From positions 2,905,501-2,969,500 of the forward strand of contig NZ_CP018846.1 in the NCBI RefSeq assembly GCF_002025705.1: a DNA stretch of 64,000 nt, in the 5' to 3' direction. Under the pieces are notes generated by a model that saw nothing but the letters and a program-made list of their open reading frames with translations, had not been told where the DNA came from and did no database searches. How positions within the stretch are numbered: position 1 is the stretch's first letter; each line of letters begins with the position of its first letter. Positions 16,153-25,998 of this stretch are shown in pieces. The position numbers were made by a program, and so were the translations under genes. The stretch is from Pseudomonas putida (GTDB taxonomy: Bacteria; Pseudomonadota; Gammaproteobacteria; Pseudomonadales; Pseudomonadaceae).

Positions 16153-17157
16153 GCGCTCGGCCGGCTCCGGTGCGCCCAGGGCCTGGGTGAAGAAGGCCGC
16201 CGTGTCGCGCTGCAGTGAATGGTGGATGTGGCGCCGGTCGACGCCATCGGCGTCCTTGCACAGGGCCGGCATGCGCGCATGTTGTTCTTCGTCACAGCGA
16301 GCCATGAACACGAAGTGCCCGGCCCCGGCCAGCAAACGGTAGTCCGGAGTGATCGGCAGCTTGCGCGCCAACTCCTCGGCGTTGCGGTCCACCGCCACCA
16401 GTTGGTCGCTGTCGCCGCTGTAGATCAGCGCGGGCACCTTCACGCCGGCCAGGGCATGGCGGCCGAACATCAGGCTCAGGGGGGCCATCAGCATCACCGC
16501 ACCTACCCGTGCGTCAGCCTTGGGCGCCAGTTCGCTGCGGTCGGCAATCAGCACGCCGTGGGTCTTGCAGGCATCGGCGTCGCCCGGGCGCTCCAGGCAA
16601 TAACGGCGCAAGCGATCCAGGTCAGGCTGGGCGCCAGACAGGATCAGTGCGGTTTCGCCGCCGGCCGAATAACCGATCACACCGACCTTGCCGTCATTCA
16701 GATAAGGGCCAAGCAGCGTGTCCTCTCGGGCGGCGCTGATGGCCTCGCTGACCTGCAAGGGCCGACCATAAAGATTGCTCAGCGTGCCCAGCCGGCTGTG
16801 GTCACGGGCGTTGTCGCCCGGGTGCACGACCGCCACCACCACGAAGCCCTGGCGGGCCAGGGAGGTGGCCAGGTAATGCAACGCCAGCGGGCTGCCGGTG
16901 TTGCCGTGGGACAGCACCAACAGCGGAAACTGCCCGAGCGCTACCGGGGCCTCTTCGGCGACGTTGATGGGGTAGCCGTCGATGCGGATATTGCGCGGTG
17001 TGCCGTGTGACGGGTAGAACGCCAGGGCCTGCATCGGCCTGGCATCGACCGGGTCGTCGAGGGTCATGTGGTGCAGCCCGGCCACCCAGGTCGCAGCCTC
17101 GGCATGGGCCAACAGGCCGCCGAGCAGCAATGCCAGCAAACAGCGGGGAGTGTTCAT
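16123..17157 (-). CDS. Secreted alpha/beta hydrolase (dienelactone hydrolase-like)
   Basis: A 344-aa protein with a signal peptide (MNTPRCLLALLLGGLLAHAEA). Catalytic elements are visible: nucleophile elbow GYSAGG, an Asp in YSGDSDQLV and a His in GAGHFVF. An oxyanion-type HGNTGS follows the first strands. It resembles periplasmic predicted dienelactone hydrolases or lipases of Pseudomonas. A Cys pair near ARCDEEQHARMPALCKDADG may form a disulphide. Substrate unknown. It is convergent with the MFS gene and overlaps it by 30 bp. Confidence 0.8.
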   Translation of the reverse strand: MNTPRCLLALLLGGLLAHAEAATWVAGLHHMTLDDPVDARPMQALAFYPSHGTPRNIRIDGYPINVAEEAPVALGQFPLLVLSHGNTGSPLALHYLATSLARQGFVVVAVVHPGDNARDHSRLGTLSNLYGRPLQVSEAISAAREDTLLGPYLNDGKVGVIGYSAGGETALILSGAQPDLDRLRRYCLERPGDADACKTHGVLIADRSELAPKADARVGAVMLMAPLSLMFGRHALAGVKVPALIYSGDSDQLVAVDRNAEELARKLPITPDYRLLAGAGHFVFMARCDEEQHARMPALCKDADGVDRRHIHHSLQRDTAAFFTQALGAPEPAERSAATSAPRQ

Positions 17158-17234
17158 CGGTCAGCTATCGCGCAGCGGGCACCAGGATAGCGTCAGCATA
17201 GAACCGGTGCGGCCGCCGGCAGATGAAAACTGGA

Positions 17235-17274
17235 TGAAAAAAACCGGCTGGCGCACGGGGCACCAGCCGGTTTC
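17235..17274 (-). terminator. Rho-independent terminator of azoR
   Basis: On the minus strand: ACCGGCTGG, an 11-nt loop, CCAGCCGGT, then TTTTTTT. A 9-bp GC-rich stem with a T-tract, 16 nt after the azoR stop. Confidence 0.9.
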
Positions 17275-17289
17275 TTGGTCGCCAGGCGA

Positions 17290-17901
17290 TCAGGCCGCGG
17301 CGAACAGCTCGTTGGCAATCTGCGCCTGGGCGGCATCGATGGCCTGAGTACGCTGTTCCGGGCCGTAGGCCAGGCCGTGGGCGCGGACCACTTCCAGGTC
17401 GGTGATGCCGATGAAGCCGAGGAACACCTTGAGGAAGTCCTCATGGCCAACGCCGGTCGGCTGGCCTGCGTGCAGGCCACCGGCGGTGGAAACCAGTACC
17501 ACTTTCTTGTCGCCGCACAGGCCTTCCGGGCCGGCTTCGGTGTAGCGGAAGGTCTTGCCGGCTACGGCAACGCGGTCAATCCAGGCCTTGAGCTGGGTCG
17601 GCACGCTGAAGTTGTACATCGGCGCACCAATCACCACGGCGTCGGCGGCGAGGAATTCTTCCAGGGTTTCGGCGCTCAGCTTGGCTTCGAATGCCTGGGC
17701 AGCGTCACGGGCTTCTTCCGGGGTACCAGCTGCCACCAGGGTGGCGGACGAGAAGTGGGCGATGGCGTCGGCGGCCAGGTCACGGTAAACCACTTCGATG
17801 CTCGGGTCTGCGGCTTTCCAGGCATCGACCACTTCGCGGCTCAGTTGGCGAGAGGCGGAATTGTCGCCCAGGATGCTCGAATCGATATGCAACAGTTTCA
17901 T
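17290..17901 (-). CDS. azoR: FMN-dependent NADH-azoreductase / quinone reductase
   Basis: A 203-aa flavodoxin-fold enzyme of the AzoR family, which reduces azo bonds and quinones using NADH. The start at 17901 ([12 protein letters not shown]) has GGAGAG 6 nt upstream. The longer frame from 17955 lacks a good site. Signature segments are [13 protein letters not shown] (FMN phosphate binding), [20 protein letters not shown] (isoalloxazine contact) and STAGGLHAG. It is divergent from the AraC-type regulator at 18087, which may control it. A strong terminator follows. Confidence 0.92.
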   Translation of the reverse strand: MKLLHIDSSILGDNSASRQLSREVVDAWKAADPSIEVVYRDLAADAIAHFSSATLVAAGTPEEARDAAQAFEAKLSAETLEEFLAADAVVIGAPMYNFSVPTQLKAWIDRVAVAGKTFRYTEAGPEGLCGDKKVVLVSTAGGLHAGQPTGVGHEDFLKVFLGFIGITDLEVVRAHGLAYGPEQRTQAIDAAQAQIANELFAAA

Positions 17902-18086
17902 GGGACTCTCCAGTGAGTGAAGACCGCGGCGGTGGGCGATCACGATGGGGGTCATCCTACCGGGGTGTCGAATGGCTGATAAGTCGGTAAAAATGCGTTA
18001 GTTCGTCCCACTGGTGGGACAACCGATAAAAGTTGATCCGTGTATAGTCATGCCCACAACGATCTATCTCCCCGGAAATACCCGTC

Positions 18087-18866
18087 ATGGCCGTCGCCAC
18101 TCCACCTGACCTCGCCAGTGCGCAACACCCGATCCAACCGCTGGCCCGTACCTACCCACGAGGCTTGGTAATCGAGCCCCACCTGCATGATTGGGGGCAG
18201 TTGCTGTATGCCGAAAGCGGCGTCATGTGGGTCGACACGCCAAGAGCAGCCTTGCTGGTACCGCCCCATCGGGCCGTCTGGATCCCCCCGCAGCTCCATC
18301 ATGGCATTCGTGTGGTGTCCGACCTGGAGATGCGCAACATCTACCTGCGCGAAGAACTGGCCATCCGCATCGGCAGCGAGCTCTCGGTCGTGGAAGTCAG
18401 CCCATTGCTGCGCGAACTGATCAGGCGCCGGGTCAGCCTGGGGCCTGAAACCGACGACATCTACCGGGATGCGCTGGAGGGCTTGCTGGTGATCGAACTG
18501 CGGCGCGCCCGCAGCGCATCGCTGCAGGTGCCCATGCCAGCCAATGGCGATCGACGGTTGCGCAGCCTGTGCGAGAACGTCTTGCGCTCGCCTTCACTGG
18601 ACGTGTCGTTTGAACAGCATGCCCAGGCCATCGGCGCCAGCACGCGGACACTGGCCCGGCTGTTCAACGTGGAGCTTGGCCTGGGCTTCACCGAGTGGCG
18701 GCGCCAGGTGCAACTCGCCTACGCGTCTGCGCGGTTGCTCGATGGCGCCGCAGTGAGTGCGGTCGCTGACGAACTGGGCTTCAACCTGGGCAGCTTCAGC
18801 GAGATGTTCCGGCGCTCGGTAGGGGTCGCGCCTTCTGTCTATGCCATCCACCACCTGCAGAGTTGA
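18087..18866 (+). CDS. AraC-family transcriptional regulator
   Basis: A 259-aa regulator with an N-terminal cupin-type sensing domain (HLHDWGQLLYAESGVMWV, PPHRAVWIPPQLHHGI) and a C-terminal AraC double helix-turn-helix (STRTLARLFNVELGLGFTEW, then ELGFNLGSFSEMFRRSVGVA). It starts 185 bp from divergent azoR. Regulation of azoR or of the downstream oxidoreductase is plausible from position only. The ligand is unknown. Confidence 0.88.
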   Translation: MAVATPPDLASAQHPIQPLARTYPRGLVIEPHLHDWGQLLYAESGVMWVDTPRAALLVPPHRAVWIPPQLHHGIRVVSDLEMRNIYLREELAIRIGSELSVVEVSPLLRELIRRRVSLGPETDDIYRDALEGLLVIELRRARSASLQVPMPANGDRRLRSLCENVLRSPSLDVSFEQHAQAIGASTRTLARLFNVELGLGFTEWRRQVQLAYASARLLDGAAVSAVADELGFNLGSFSEMFRRSVGVAPSVYAIHHLQS

Positions 18867-18959
18867 AGCCAGACTGTCCGATACGCGTAACTATCTGGCA
18901 GGCACGGCAAAACGGACCACCTTAAGCTGGGACGCATCATCCACTTGAGGTAACGCATC

Positions 18960-19919
18960 ATGAAGGCTCTGCAGTTCACGGCTACCGGCAGCATCGACCA
19001 CCTGGCGCTGGTCGATCTACCTACCCCGGTTCCCGCTGCCGATGAGGTTCTGGTCCGGGTCAAGGCTGCAGGCCTTAACCCCAGCGATGTGAAGAATGTC
19101 CTTGGGCGCTTCCCCTACACCACGCTGCCTCGCGTTCCTGGCCGGGACTTCGCCGGCATTGTCGAGCAGGGCCCGGCTGACATGATCGGCCAGGCCATAT
19201 GGGGTACGGGCAGAGGCCCTGGCTTCCTGCGCGATGGCTCCCACGCCGAGTTCCTCACCCTGCCGGCAAGCGGCGTGGCATTGAAGCCGAACAGCCTGTC
19301 GTTCGCCCAGGCGGCGGCCATCGGCGTACCGTTCACCACCGCCTACGACGCGGTCGAGCGCACCGGCATCAAGGCGGGTACGACCTTCCTGGTCATTGGT
19401 GCCAATGGCGCCGTAGGCAGTGCGGCGCTGGCCCTGGCGAAAATCCGTGGAGCGCGGGTACTGGCCGCCGTGCGCAGGCCAGAGCAGGCCGCGGCCCTTG
19501 AAGCCAAGGGCTACCCGGCGATCGTCCTCGATTCCGCCGAATCGTTGGGCGCTCAGGTGGCAGAAGTGTTCCCGGGCGGTGCGCAAGTGGTGTTCGATAC
19601 CACCGGCTTCTGGCTGCCGGCATCGGTATCCGCGCTGGCCAATTTCGGGCGTATCGCGATCATTGCCGCCCCCGTCGACGGCATCGTCAATTTCCCGGCA
19701 CTGGCGCTTTACCGCAAGGGTGGCGTACTGGTGGGCGTGAACTCACTCTTGTATGACACCACCCAGTGCGCGGCCATGCTCAAGGACTTCGGCCATTATT
19801 TCGACGAGGGCTCATTGCCGGCACCAGAAGGTGTTCGGGAAGCCGCGCTGGTTGATGGCATCGCCGAATACAAGGCTGTTGAGGGGGGGAGCAGCGACAA
19901 GACCGTACTGATTCCCTGA
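18960..19919 (+). CDS. Zinc-independent quinone oxidoreductase-like MDR protein
   Basis: A 319-aa medium-chain dehydrogenase/reductase. An N-terminal GroES-like domain (GLNPSDVKNVLG, PRVPGRDFAGIVEQG) is followed by a Rossmann domain with the NADPH loop GANGAVGSAALALAK. Catalytic zinc ligands are not apparent, so it is more like quinone/enone reductases than alcohol dehydrogenases. GAGGTAACGC lies upstream of the ATG. It stands between the AraC and LysR regulators on the same strand and could be their target. Confidence 0.85.
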   Translation: MKALQFTATGSIDHLALVDLPTPVPAADEVLVRVKAAGLNPSDVKNVLGRFPYTTLPRVPGRDFAGIVEQGPADMIGQAIWGTGRGPGFLRDGSHAEFLTLPASGVALKPNSLSFAQAAAIGVPFTTAYDAVERTGIKAGTTFLVIGANGAVGSAALALAKIRGARVLAAVRRPEQAAALEAKGYPAIVLDSAESLGAQVAEVFPGGAQVVFDTTGFWLPASVSALANFGRIAIIAAPVDGIVNFPALALYRKGGVLVGVNSLLYDTTQCAAMLKDFGHYFDEGSLPAPEGVREAALVDGIAEYKAVEGGSSDKTVLIP

Positions 19920-20028
19920 CACCCACTCAGACCCGCCGGATCACTTCCCGCGGGTCGTTTACTCTTGCACACCAGCACACATCGGACTCAGGCATAATGG
20001 CCCCCTATTCCCCTAAGGTCGTTCGAAA

Positions 20029-20952
20029 GTGCCCATTGGTGATCCCCGCAATTTGAGTGACCTTTTCTATTTCGCAAAGGTCGTGGAAGCCGGTGGTTTC
20101 GCTGCAGCCGGACGGCTGCTCGGCATTCCGAAATCAAGGTTGTCCCGGCGTATTGCAGAGCTGGAGGAGCGGCTTGGCGCCCGCCTGCTTCAGCGAACCA
20201 CGCGCAAGTTGCAACTCACGGCACTGGGCGAACGCTATCTGCGCCACTGCCAGGCGATGCTGCTTGAGGCAGAACAAGCCGATGAAGTGATCGCCAGCGT
20301 GACCAGCGAACCACGTGGCCCTCTGCGGGTGAGCAGCCCTATCGGGCTGGCCAATCAGTTTCTCAATCCCCTGGTGCGGGACTTCCTCACGCGTTACCCG
20401 CACGTCCAGCTCGAACTGCTGCTGGTCAATCGCCGCGTCGACCTCATCAATGAAGGGATCGATGTCGCATTGCGCGTGCGCGAAGCAGAGGACGAAGAAC
20501 CCAACCTGGTTACCAAGCGATTGCGCGAGGCCCGAACGGAAGTTGTGGCATCACCCGAATTCAAGGCAACTCACGTCGTCGCTCACCCCAAGGAGCTGAC
20601 GGCGCTGCCTTTCCTTGGTGCACTGGACGCCGATCGGCTCGCCAGAATGCGCGTGTTCAACGAGGCCGGCGAGCGCTTCGAAATCGCCATGCCGGCCCGC
20701 CTGGGTGTGGAAGACTTTGTCATGCGCAAAGAGGCGGCAATGGCCGGCCTGGGCTTCACGGTATTGCCGTTGATGCATTGTGAAAGCGAGCTTGCCAGTG
20801 GGGCGCTGGTGCGCATGCTGCCCGACTGGCGCTGCGCACCTGCCTGGCTCCAGGCGGTCTACCCGCACCGGCGTGGTGTTTTGCCGGCTGTCCGGGCCTG
20901 GCTGGATCACCTTGAACATGCATTCGATCTTTGTGGTGACCGGCCCCTGTAG
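20029..20952 (+). CDS. LysR-family transcriptional regulator
   Basis: About 307 aa. The N-terminal winged helix-turn-helix is clear: FYFAKVVEAGGFAAAGRLLG, PKSRLSRRIAELEERLGARL, QRTTRKLQLT. The effector-binding domain follows (GPLRVSSPIGLANQFLN). The listed start is GTG 20029; a TTG at codon 9 (LSDLFYF) would also fit the family. It is followed after 11 bp by the MmcQ/YjbR gene, probably in one transcript. The inducer is unknown. Confidence 0.88.
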   Translation: MPIGDPRNLSDLFYFAKVVEAGGFAAAGRLLGIPKSRLSRRIAELEERLGARLLQRTTRKLQLTALGERYLRHCQAMLLEAEQADEVIASVTSEPRGPLRVSSPIGLANQFLNPLVRDFLTRYPHVQLELLLVNRRVDLINEGIDVALRVREAEDEEPNLVTKRLREARTEVVASPEFKATHVVAHPKELTALPFLGALDADRLARMRVFNEAGERFEIAMPARLGVEDFVMRKEAAMAGLGFTVLPLMHCESELASGALVRMLPDWRCAPAWLQAVYPHRRGVLPAVRAWLDHLEHAFDLCGDRPL

Positions 20953-20963
20953 AGGAGAACGTC

Positions 20964-21323
20964 ATGTCCAGGCAGAAAATGACCGAAGAGCAGGTGGCAG
21001 CGTTCTGCCTGAGCCTGCCAGGTGCGCGGGAAGACTACAAATGGGGCGGCATCCGGGTATTTTCCGTGGCTGGCAACAAGATGTTCGCAGTGCTCGACCT
21101 GGCTGGGGCTGGGTTGTCGTTCAAGGTAGCCGACGAACTGTTTCTCGGCTATTGCGACCGGCCTGGCGTGCGGCCGGCGCCTTATCTGGCCCGTGCCAAA
21201 TGGATCAGCATGGAGCCGCCCTACCCCATGGGCCGGGATGAACTGTGCGACCTGCTGCAGCGCTCGCACCAGCTGGTAGTGCGGCGGCTGCCGAAACGGC
21301 TGCAGGCAGGCCTGCTGAGCTGA
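20964..21323 (+). CDS. MmcQ/YjbR-family protein
   Basis: A 119-aa CyaY-like-fold protein of the MmcQ/YjbR group. Typical elements are FCLSLPGAREDYKWGG near the N-terminus, KMFAVLDL, LSFKVADELF and PYLARAKWISM. GAGGAG precedes the ATG. Family members are annotated as DNA-binding or predicted cytoplasmic proteins without settled function. It is probably co-transcribed with the LysR gene. Confidence 0.85.
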   Translation: MSRQKMTEEQVAAFCLSLPGAREDYKWGGIRVFSVAGNKMFAVLDLAGAGLSFKVADELFLGYCDRPGVRPAPYLARAKWISMEPPYPMGRDELCDLLQRSHQLVVRRLPKRLQAGLLS

Positions 21324-21752
21324 TCAGTTGAACGGCAGGAACCGGCTGCCCAGGAACAGGTAGTCGAGCCAGAACACCTGGTGCAGCAGCACGATGCCCC
21401 AGAACACCAACTGGTAAGACAATTTGCGTGTCTTGTGCCGCAACAGCTGCTGAGCAACCAGCGCGCCGGGCCAGCCCCCCAGCAACTCGCTGGCATGCAG
21501 TACCTTTTCTGGCGTGCGCCAGGCATTGCCCTGGGCCTGACGCTTGTCCTGCCAGTACAACAGCAGGCTGATCAGGCTGACCAAGGGGTACAACGCCAGC
21601 GGCACCCAGTTCTGCCCGCTCCAGCCCATCTGCGCCGTACCTAGCCCCGGCAACAGGCACAGCACACCCAGCAGCACCAACTTCAGGCGCGCATTGCGCA
21701 CGCCCTCTGTGCGTTCTGCGCCGCGTGGCGCTGTGCCCTGTGCGCGCGCCAT
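21324..21752 (-). CDS. DUF1294 membrane protein
   Basis: 142 aa from ATG 21752, which lies 1 nt after the uppP stop; the longer frame from a TTG at 21788 is less likely. It has hydrophobic helices at about 22-40, 48-63 and 108-128. The DUF1294 core is YWQDKRQAQGNAWRTPE with LGGWPGALVAQQLLRHKTRK. Family function is unknown. Close coupling to uppP suggests co-translation. Confidence 0.82.
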   Translation of the reverse strand: MARAQGTAPRGAERTEGVRNARLKLVLLGVLCLLPGLGTAQMGWSGQNWVPLALYPLVSLISLLLYWQDKRQAQGNAWRTPEKVLHASELLGGWPGALVAQQLLRHKTRKLSYQLVFWGIVLLHQVFWLDYLFLGSRFLPFN

Positions 21753-21753
21753 G

Positions 21754-22584
21754 TCAGCTGTGCGCCGTCGACCAGTCGACCCAGCCAAACTGCCAGGTCG
21801 CCAGAATCAGCAGCCCGAAGGCGATGCGGTACCAGGCAAAAGCCGCGTAGCTGTGGTTGGCGATGAACTTCAGCAGCGCGCGCACGGCGATCATGGCGAA
21901 GATGAACGAAGTCACGAATCCGATGGCAAACACCGGCAGGTCGCTTGGCTCGAACAGGTGGCGGTACTTGTAGCCCGAATACACCGCCGCACCGACCATG
22001 GTCGGCATCGCCAGGAAGAACGAGAACTCGGTGGCTGCCTTGCGCGACAGGCCGAACAGCAGGCCGCCGATGATGGTGGAGCCAGAGCGCGAGGTACCTG
22101 GGATCATCGCCAGGCACTGCACGAAACCGATCTTCAGGGCATGGGTCCAGCGCATGTCGTCGACATGGTCGACCGCCACGGTGTGCTGGCGACGTTCAGC
22201 CCAGAGCATGATCACACCACCGATCACCAGCGCCGTGGCCACGGTGATCGGGTTGAACAGGTATTGGTGAATCAGGTCGGCGAACAGCACGCCCAGCACC
22301 ACCGCCGGCATGAACGCCAGCAACAGGTTACCGGTGAAGCGCCGTGCCTTCGGCTGGCTGGCCAGGCCGAAAACCACTTCGAGGATCTTGCCGCGAAACT
22401 CCCACACGACTGCCAGGATCGCTGCCAGCTGAATGATGATATTGAACGCCATCGCCCGTTCGCCACCAAAGCCGATCAGGTCGGCAACGATGATCTGGTG
22501 GCCAGTACTGGAAATCGGCAGGAACTCTGTGAGCCCCTCGACCACACCTAAGATGATTGCCTGGAAGGCAGTCCAAAAATCCAT
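21754..22584 (-). CDS. uppP: Undecaprenyl-diphosphatase UppP (BacA)
   Basis: A 276-aa polytopic inner-membrane enzyme that dephosphorylates undecaprenyl diphosphate, recycling the lipid carrier for peptidoglycan and O-antigen. It also confers bacitracin tolerance. Both active-site motifs are intact: [14 protein letters not shown] near residue 16 and [10 protein letters not shown] near 160. Length is normal. No strong ribosome-binding site is visible ahead of ATG 22584. The next 299 bp upstream contain no gene. Confidence 0.93.
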   Translation of the reverse strand: MDFWTAFQAIILGVVEGLTEFLPISSTGHQIIVADLIGFGGERAMAFNIIIQLAAILAVVWEFRGKILEVVFGLASQPKARRFTGNLLLAFMPAVVLGVLFADLIHQYLFNPITVATALVIGGVIMLWAERRQHTVAVDHVDDMRWTHALKIGFVQCLAMIPGTSRSGSTIIGGLLFGLSRKAATEFSFFLAMPTMVGAAVYSGYKYRHLFEPSDLPVFAIGFVTSFIFAMIAVRALLKFIANHSYAAFAWYRIAFGLLILATWQFGWVDWSTAHS

Positions 22585-22883
22585 TATTCCCCCGATGAAG
22601 CACTGCTGCTTGCAGGCCCCTTATTCTTGGTTTGCTTGTGATTGCCGCACGCGGCGCGGCCTTTTTACAGCGACTTCTGGGACCGGCGCCAGTGGAAAAG
22701 TTCACCTTGGCTAAAGGTTTCATCCAGCACGGCCGAGATCCTATCAAAGCGGCATGGCAAAGGCTCGTGCGGCCTGTGGCAGAGTAGCCAATAACTAGCA
22801 CTTAGCCATTAGTCGGGTGCCTGCCGCCTGCAAAGCGTGCTTGGATGCACGTGAATAAAAAGAACAATGCAGGAGTGGATTCG
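22585..22883. other. Gene-free interval between uppP and the chemoreceptor
   Basis: No credible ORF. The only structure is a weak GCCGC-loop-GCGGC hairpin followed by CTTTTT on the plus strand (22644-22666). It has no plus-strand gene in front of it. The interval must contain the divergent promoters of uppP and the chemoreceptor. Confidence 0.5.
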
Positions 22884-24518
22884 ATGAAGGCATTGCGGTC
22901 GATGTCGATCAGCAGGCGTCTGTGGCTGATTCTGGTGGTTGCGGTGGGCATGCTGGTGGTGCTCGGCCTGTTGATGCTGCGCCAGATCCATGGCGACCTG
23001 TACCACGCCAAGGCGGAAAAGACCCGCCACGTGGTGCAGACCGCCGCAGGCGTGCTGGCCTACTACCAGGGCCTGGAGGCTGCAGGCACGCTCAGCCGCG
23101 AGGCGGCCCAGCAGCAGGCGCTGCAAGTGGTGCAGGCGCTGCGCTACGACCAGAACGACTATTTCTGGATCAACGACCTGGGGCCGAAGATGATCATGCA
23201 TCCGGCCAACCCCAAGCTCGACGGCCAGGACCTCTCCGCGATCCGCGACCCGGACGGCTTTGCCGTGTTCAACGAGATGGTCGCCCTCGCCCGCAGCCAG
23301 GGCGCCGGCCCGGTCGACTACCGCTGGCCCAAGCCGGGCGCCAGCGAGCCGGTGGCCAAGACCTCCTATATCCAGCTGTTCAAGCCCTGGGGCTGGATCA
23401 TCGGCTCTGGCGTCTACGTCGACGATGTGCAGGCCGAGTTCGCCCGCCAGTTGCGTGATGCCTCACTGGTCGGCCTGGCCATCGCCGTACTGATGGCCCT
23501 GATGGTCATGCTCATCGCCCGCAGCATTGCCCGCCCCCTGCAGGAAGCCGTGCAGGCCATGGGCAACATCGCCAGCGGCGAAAGCGACCTGACCCGTCGC
23601 CTGGACACCCACGGCCGCGACGAGATCACCCACCTGGGCCAGCACTTCAACCAGTTCAACGGCAAGCTGCAGGGGGTGGTCGGCCAACTCCAGGGCGCAG
23701 CCCATGCCCTGGCACAGTCGGCCGGGCACGTCGGCGACAATGCTGGCGCCGCACAGCAGCACAGCGCCCGGCAGTCGATGCAGATGGACCAGGTGGCGAC
23801 GGCAGTCAACGAAGTCACCTATGCCGTGCAGGATGTGGCCAAGACGGCCGAACAGGCCGCCGGTGAGATGCGCGCCGCGCAACAGCAAGTGGAGCATGGC
23901 CAGCAGGCCATCCACGGTAGCCTGCAGCAGATCGACCGCCTCTCGGCAACCATCGAGCAGGCCGTGCAGGTAATCCGTGATCTGGCCGGGCACAGCACGA
24001 AGATTGGCGGGGTGCTGGAGGTGATCCGCGCCATCGCCGAGCAGACCAACCTGCTCGCCCTCAACGCCGCCATCGAGGCCGCTCGCGCCGGCGAACAGGG
24101 CCGTGGCTTTGCCGTAGTCGCCGACGAGGTACGCCTGCTGGCGCAACGCACCGCGCAGTCGACTGCCGAAATCAACACCATGATCGAGCACCTGCAAGGC
24201 CAGTCCGATGCGGCCGTAAAAGCCATCGACACCAGCAGCGAGGCCTCGCGCCAGACTGTGCAACAAGCCCGCGAGGCCGGTTCCAGCCTGGATGCCATCA
24301 GCCAGGCGCTGCACAACCTCACCGCCCTCAACGCCTCGATCGCCAGCGCCACCTTGCAGCAGTCGCACGTGGTCGAGGAAATCAACCGCAATGTGCTGGA
24401 CACCGCGGGGCTTTCGCAGCAGACCGCCGATGCTGCGCGCCAGTCCAGCGACGCCGGCTTGGCCCTGGGGCAACTGAGCGAGGAGCTGGAACAACTGCTG
24501 CGCCAGTTCCGGGTCTGA
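22884..24518 (+). CDS. Methyl-accepting chemotaxis protein with sCache ligand-binding domain
   Basis: A 544-aa transmembrane chemoreceptor. The ATG at 22884 is chosen over 22845 because AGGAG lies 8 nt upstream. TM1 is at about 12-32. A periplasmic single Cache domain occupies about 35-185 ([33 protein letters not shown]). TM2 follows at about 190-212, then HAMP ([20 protein letters not shown]). The signalling hairpin tip is [20 protein letters not shown]. sCache_2 receptors of pseudomonads often sense C2-C3 carboxylates such as acetate, pyruvate and lactate; the ligand here is not provable from sequence. Confidence 0.9.
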   Translation: MKALRSMSISRRLWLILVVAVGMLVVLGLLMLRQIHGDLYHAKAEKTRHVVQTAAGVLAYYQGLEAAGTLSREAAQQQALQVVQALRYDQNDYFWINDLGPKMIMHPANPKLDGQDLSAIRDPDGFAVFNEMVALARSQGAGPVDYRWPKPGASEPVAKTSYIQLFKPWGWIIGSGVYVDDVQAEFARQLRDASLVGLAIAVLMALMVMLIARSIARPLQEAVQAMGNIASGESDLTRRLDTHGRDEITHLGQHFNQFNGKLQGVVGQLQGAAHALAQSAGHVGDNAGAAQQHSARQSMQMDQVATAVNEVTYAVQDVAKTAEQAAGEMRAAQQQVEHGQQAIHGSLQQIDRLSATIEQAVQVIRDLAGHSTKIGGVLEVIRAIAEQTNLLALNAAIEAARAGEQGRGFAVVADEVRLLAQRTAQSTAEINTMIEHLQGQSDAAVKAIDTSSEASRQTVQQAREAGSSLDAISQALHNLTALNASIASATLQQSHVVEEINRNVLDTAGLSQQTADAARQSSDAGLALGQLSEELEQLLRQFRV

Positions 24519-24542
24519 ACCGGGTGTGATCAGCAGCTCGTT

Positions 24543-24573
24543 CGCCGCCAGCCCGGCGAATGGGCTGGCGGCG
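24543..24573 (+). terminator. Strong hairpin after the chemoreceptor gene
   Basis: CGCCGCCAGCCC, a 7-nt loop, GGGCTGGCGGCG: 12 perfect base pairs, 25 nt after the stop. There is no T-tract, so it may need Rho or mainly stabilise the 3' end. Confidence 0.55.
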
Positions 24574-24640
24574 CATGCGCGCTACACCTCCTGCCCCGCA
24601 CAAGCTACAATCGCCGCCCTTTGCCAACCAAGGATCGCCG

Positions 24641-25207
24641 ATGTCCGGCCTCGAACTCATCGCCGCCGTGCTCGGCGTCACCGCCGTGTGGCTCACCGTC
24701 AAACAGAACGCCTGGTGCTGGCCGATCGGCCTGGTCATGGTGCTTATCTATGGCTGGCTGTTCTACGAGGTGAAGCTTTACTCGGGCATGTTGCTGCAGC
24801 TGGCCTACGCCGTACTGCAGTTATATGGCTGGTGGCAGTGGAAGCGCCCGGACCGGGTCGAAGACGCTCGCCAGGTCTCGCGCCTGCCAACCCGGTCGCT
24901 GTTCGGCGGGTTGGCGGCCGGGCTGGTGCTGAGCGTGGCGCTGGGTGCAGCGATGGCCAGCTGGACCGATGCTGCCCTGCCCTGGCTGGATGCCACGCTG
25001 ACCGGCTTCAGCCTGGTCGCGCAACTGTGGATGGCGCAGAAGCGTGTGCAATGCTGGCCGCTTTGGGTCGTGGTGGATGTAGTCTATGTCGGCCAGTACC
25101 TGCACCAGCAGCTGTACTTCACGGCCGGCTTCTTTGCCGTGTTGACCCTGATCGCGGTGCGCGGCTGGCTGGAATGGCGCCGTGACCCAGCTTTGGTGCA
25201 AGCATGA
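24641..25207 (+). CDS. pnuC: Nicotinamide riboside transporter PnuC
   Basis: A 188-aa inner-membrane transporter for nicotinamide riboside uptake. The ATG at 24641 has AAGGA 6 nt upstream; the longer frame from 24560 overlaps the hairpin and is rejected. Typical PnuC features are KQNAWCWPIGLVMVLIYGW, the YGWWQWKRP motif and QCWPLWVVVDVVYVG. Six to seven hydrophobic helices. Its last codons overlap the next gene by 4 nt. Transporter and kinase together trap and phosphorylate the vitamin. Confidence 0.93.
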   Translation: MSGLELIAAVLGVTAVWLTVKQNAWCWPIGLVMVLIYGWLFYEVKLYSGMLLQLAYAVLQLYGWWQWKRPDRVEDARQVSRLPTRSLFGGLAAGLVLSVALGAAMASWTDAALPWLDATLTGFSLVAQLWMAQKRVQCWPLWVVVDVVYVGQYLHQQLYFTAGFFAVLTLIAVRGWLEWRRDPALVQA

Positions 25208-25755
25208 AGGTCCTGGTCCTGTGCGGCCCGGAGTCCAGCGGCAAGAGCTGGCTAAGCGGTGAAATCCAGGCGCATTTCGGCGGTATCGTGGTAGGTGAAT
25301 ACGTGCGCCACTTCATCGACCAGGAATGCCGCGACACCTGCTATGCCGATGTCCCCACCATCGCCCGCGGCCAGCTGGCCTGGGAGGACCAGGCCCGCCA
25401 GCAGGCACCTGAACTGCTGATCCTCGATACCCACCTGCTCAGCAACATGCTGTGGAGCCGCGCCCTGTTCGACGCTTGCCCGCCCTGGTTGGAACAGGCT
25501 TTGCTTGCCCGTCGTTACGACTTGCACCTGCTGCTCAGCCCGCAAGGGGTGGGCTGGGTCGCCGATGGCCAGCGCAGCCAGCCAGACATTACCGACCGCC
25601 AAGTGTTTTTCGAAGACAGCCGCCTGTGGCTGCAGCACCATGGGCAAACCATGCAGGTCATCGAAGGTGACTGGCCGCAACGCAGCGCAACCGCCCTGCT
25701 TGCAGTACAACGACTGTTGGAAGGGAAAACCCCTTACTGTCCCACCGAGTGTTAA
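25204..25755 (+). CDS. NadR-like nicotinamide riboside kinase
   Basis: A 183-aa P-loop kinase corresponding to the C-terminal domain of NadR, without the regulator and adenylyltransferase domains. Walker A is GPESSGKS. GEYVRHFID matches the conserved E-Y-x-R segment and DTHLLSNMLW the substrate Asp region. It would phosphorylate nicotinamide riboside to NMN after PnuC uptake. The ATG overlaps the pnuC stop, giving a two-gene operon. Confidence 0.88.
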   Translation: MKVLVLCGPESSGKSWLSGEIQAHFGGIVVGEYVRHFIDQECRDTCYADVPTIARGQLAWEDQARQQAPELLILDTHLLSNMLWSRALFDACPPWLEQALLARRYDLHLLLSPQGVGWVADGQRSQPDITDRQVFFEDSRLWLQHHGQTMQVIEGDWPQRSATALLAVQRLLEGKTPYCPTEC

Positions 25756-25780
25756 CCCCATGACACACCCGGGTGAAGCC

Positions 25781-25802
25781 AAGCCCCCGTATTTGCGGGC
25801 TT
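25781..25802 (+). terminator. Weak hairpin after the NadR-like gene
   Basis: AAGCCC-loop-GGGCTT, 25 nt after the stop, without a T-tract. The rest of the 297-bp gap up to fapA is non-coding; the promoter candidate is listed separately. Confidence 0.35.
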
Positions 25803-25984
25803 CCAACCAATTGCGGGGGCAGTGTCAAGGCTGTGAAACATTCGTTGAAAAGCCCCTTGGGGTAACGCAAATGCCGGGCCAAACGCCGATTCACTGAAAA
25901 TATGTCTCAACACTGATACAGCAAATTCACGGTTAGTTCAGGCAATGCGTTCAACCCCCTGATTTACAAGAACTATCAAAAAAC

Positions 25985-25998
25985 GGCACGGCTTTCGC
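25985..25998 (+). promoter_or_regulatory. Candidate sigma-54 promoter of the fap operon
   Basis: GGCACGGCTTTCGC has the invariant GG-N10-GC spacing of -24/-12 promoters. It differs from TGGCAC-N5-TTGC at the first T and at one -12 base. It lies 55 bp before the fapA start. A sigma-54 activator gene lies at the far end of this cluster (33801-35126). Function is inferred. Confidence 0.45.

Noticed and set aside
22644..22666. Rho-independent terminator of a small RNA on the plus strand
   Set aside because: The stem is only 5 bp and no promoter or conserved RNA is evident in front of it; mentioned only as part of the gene-free interval.
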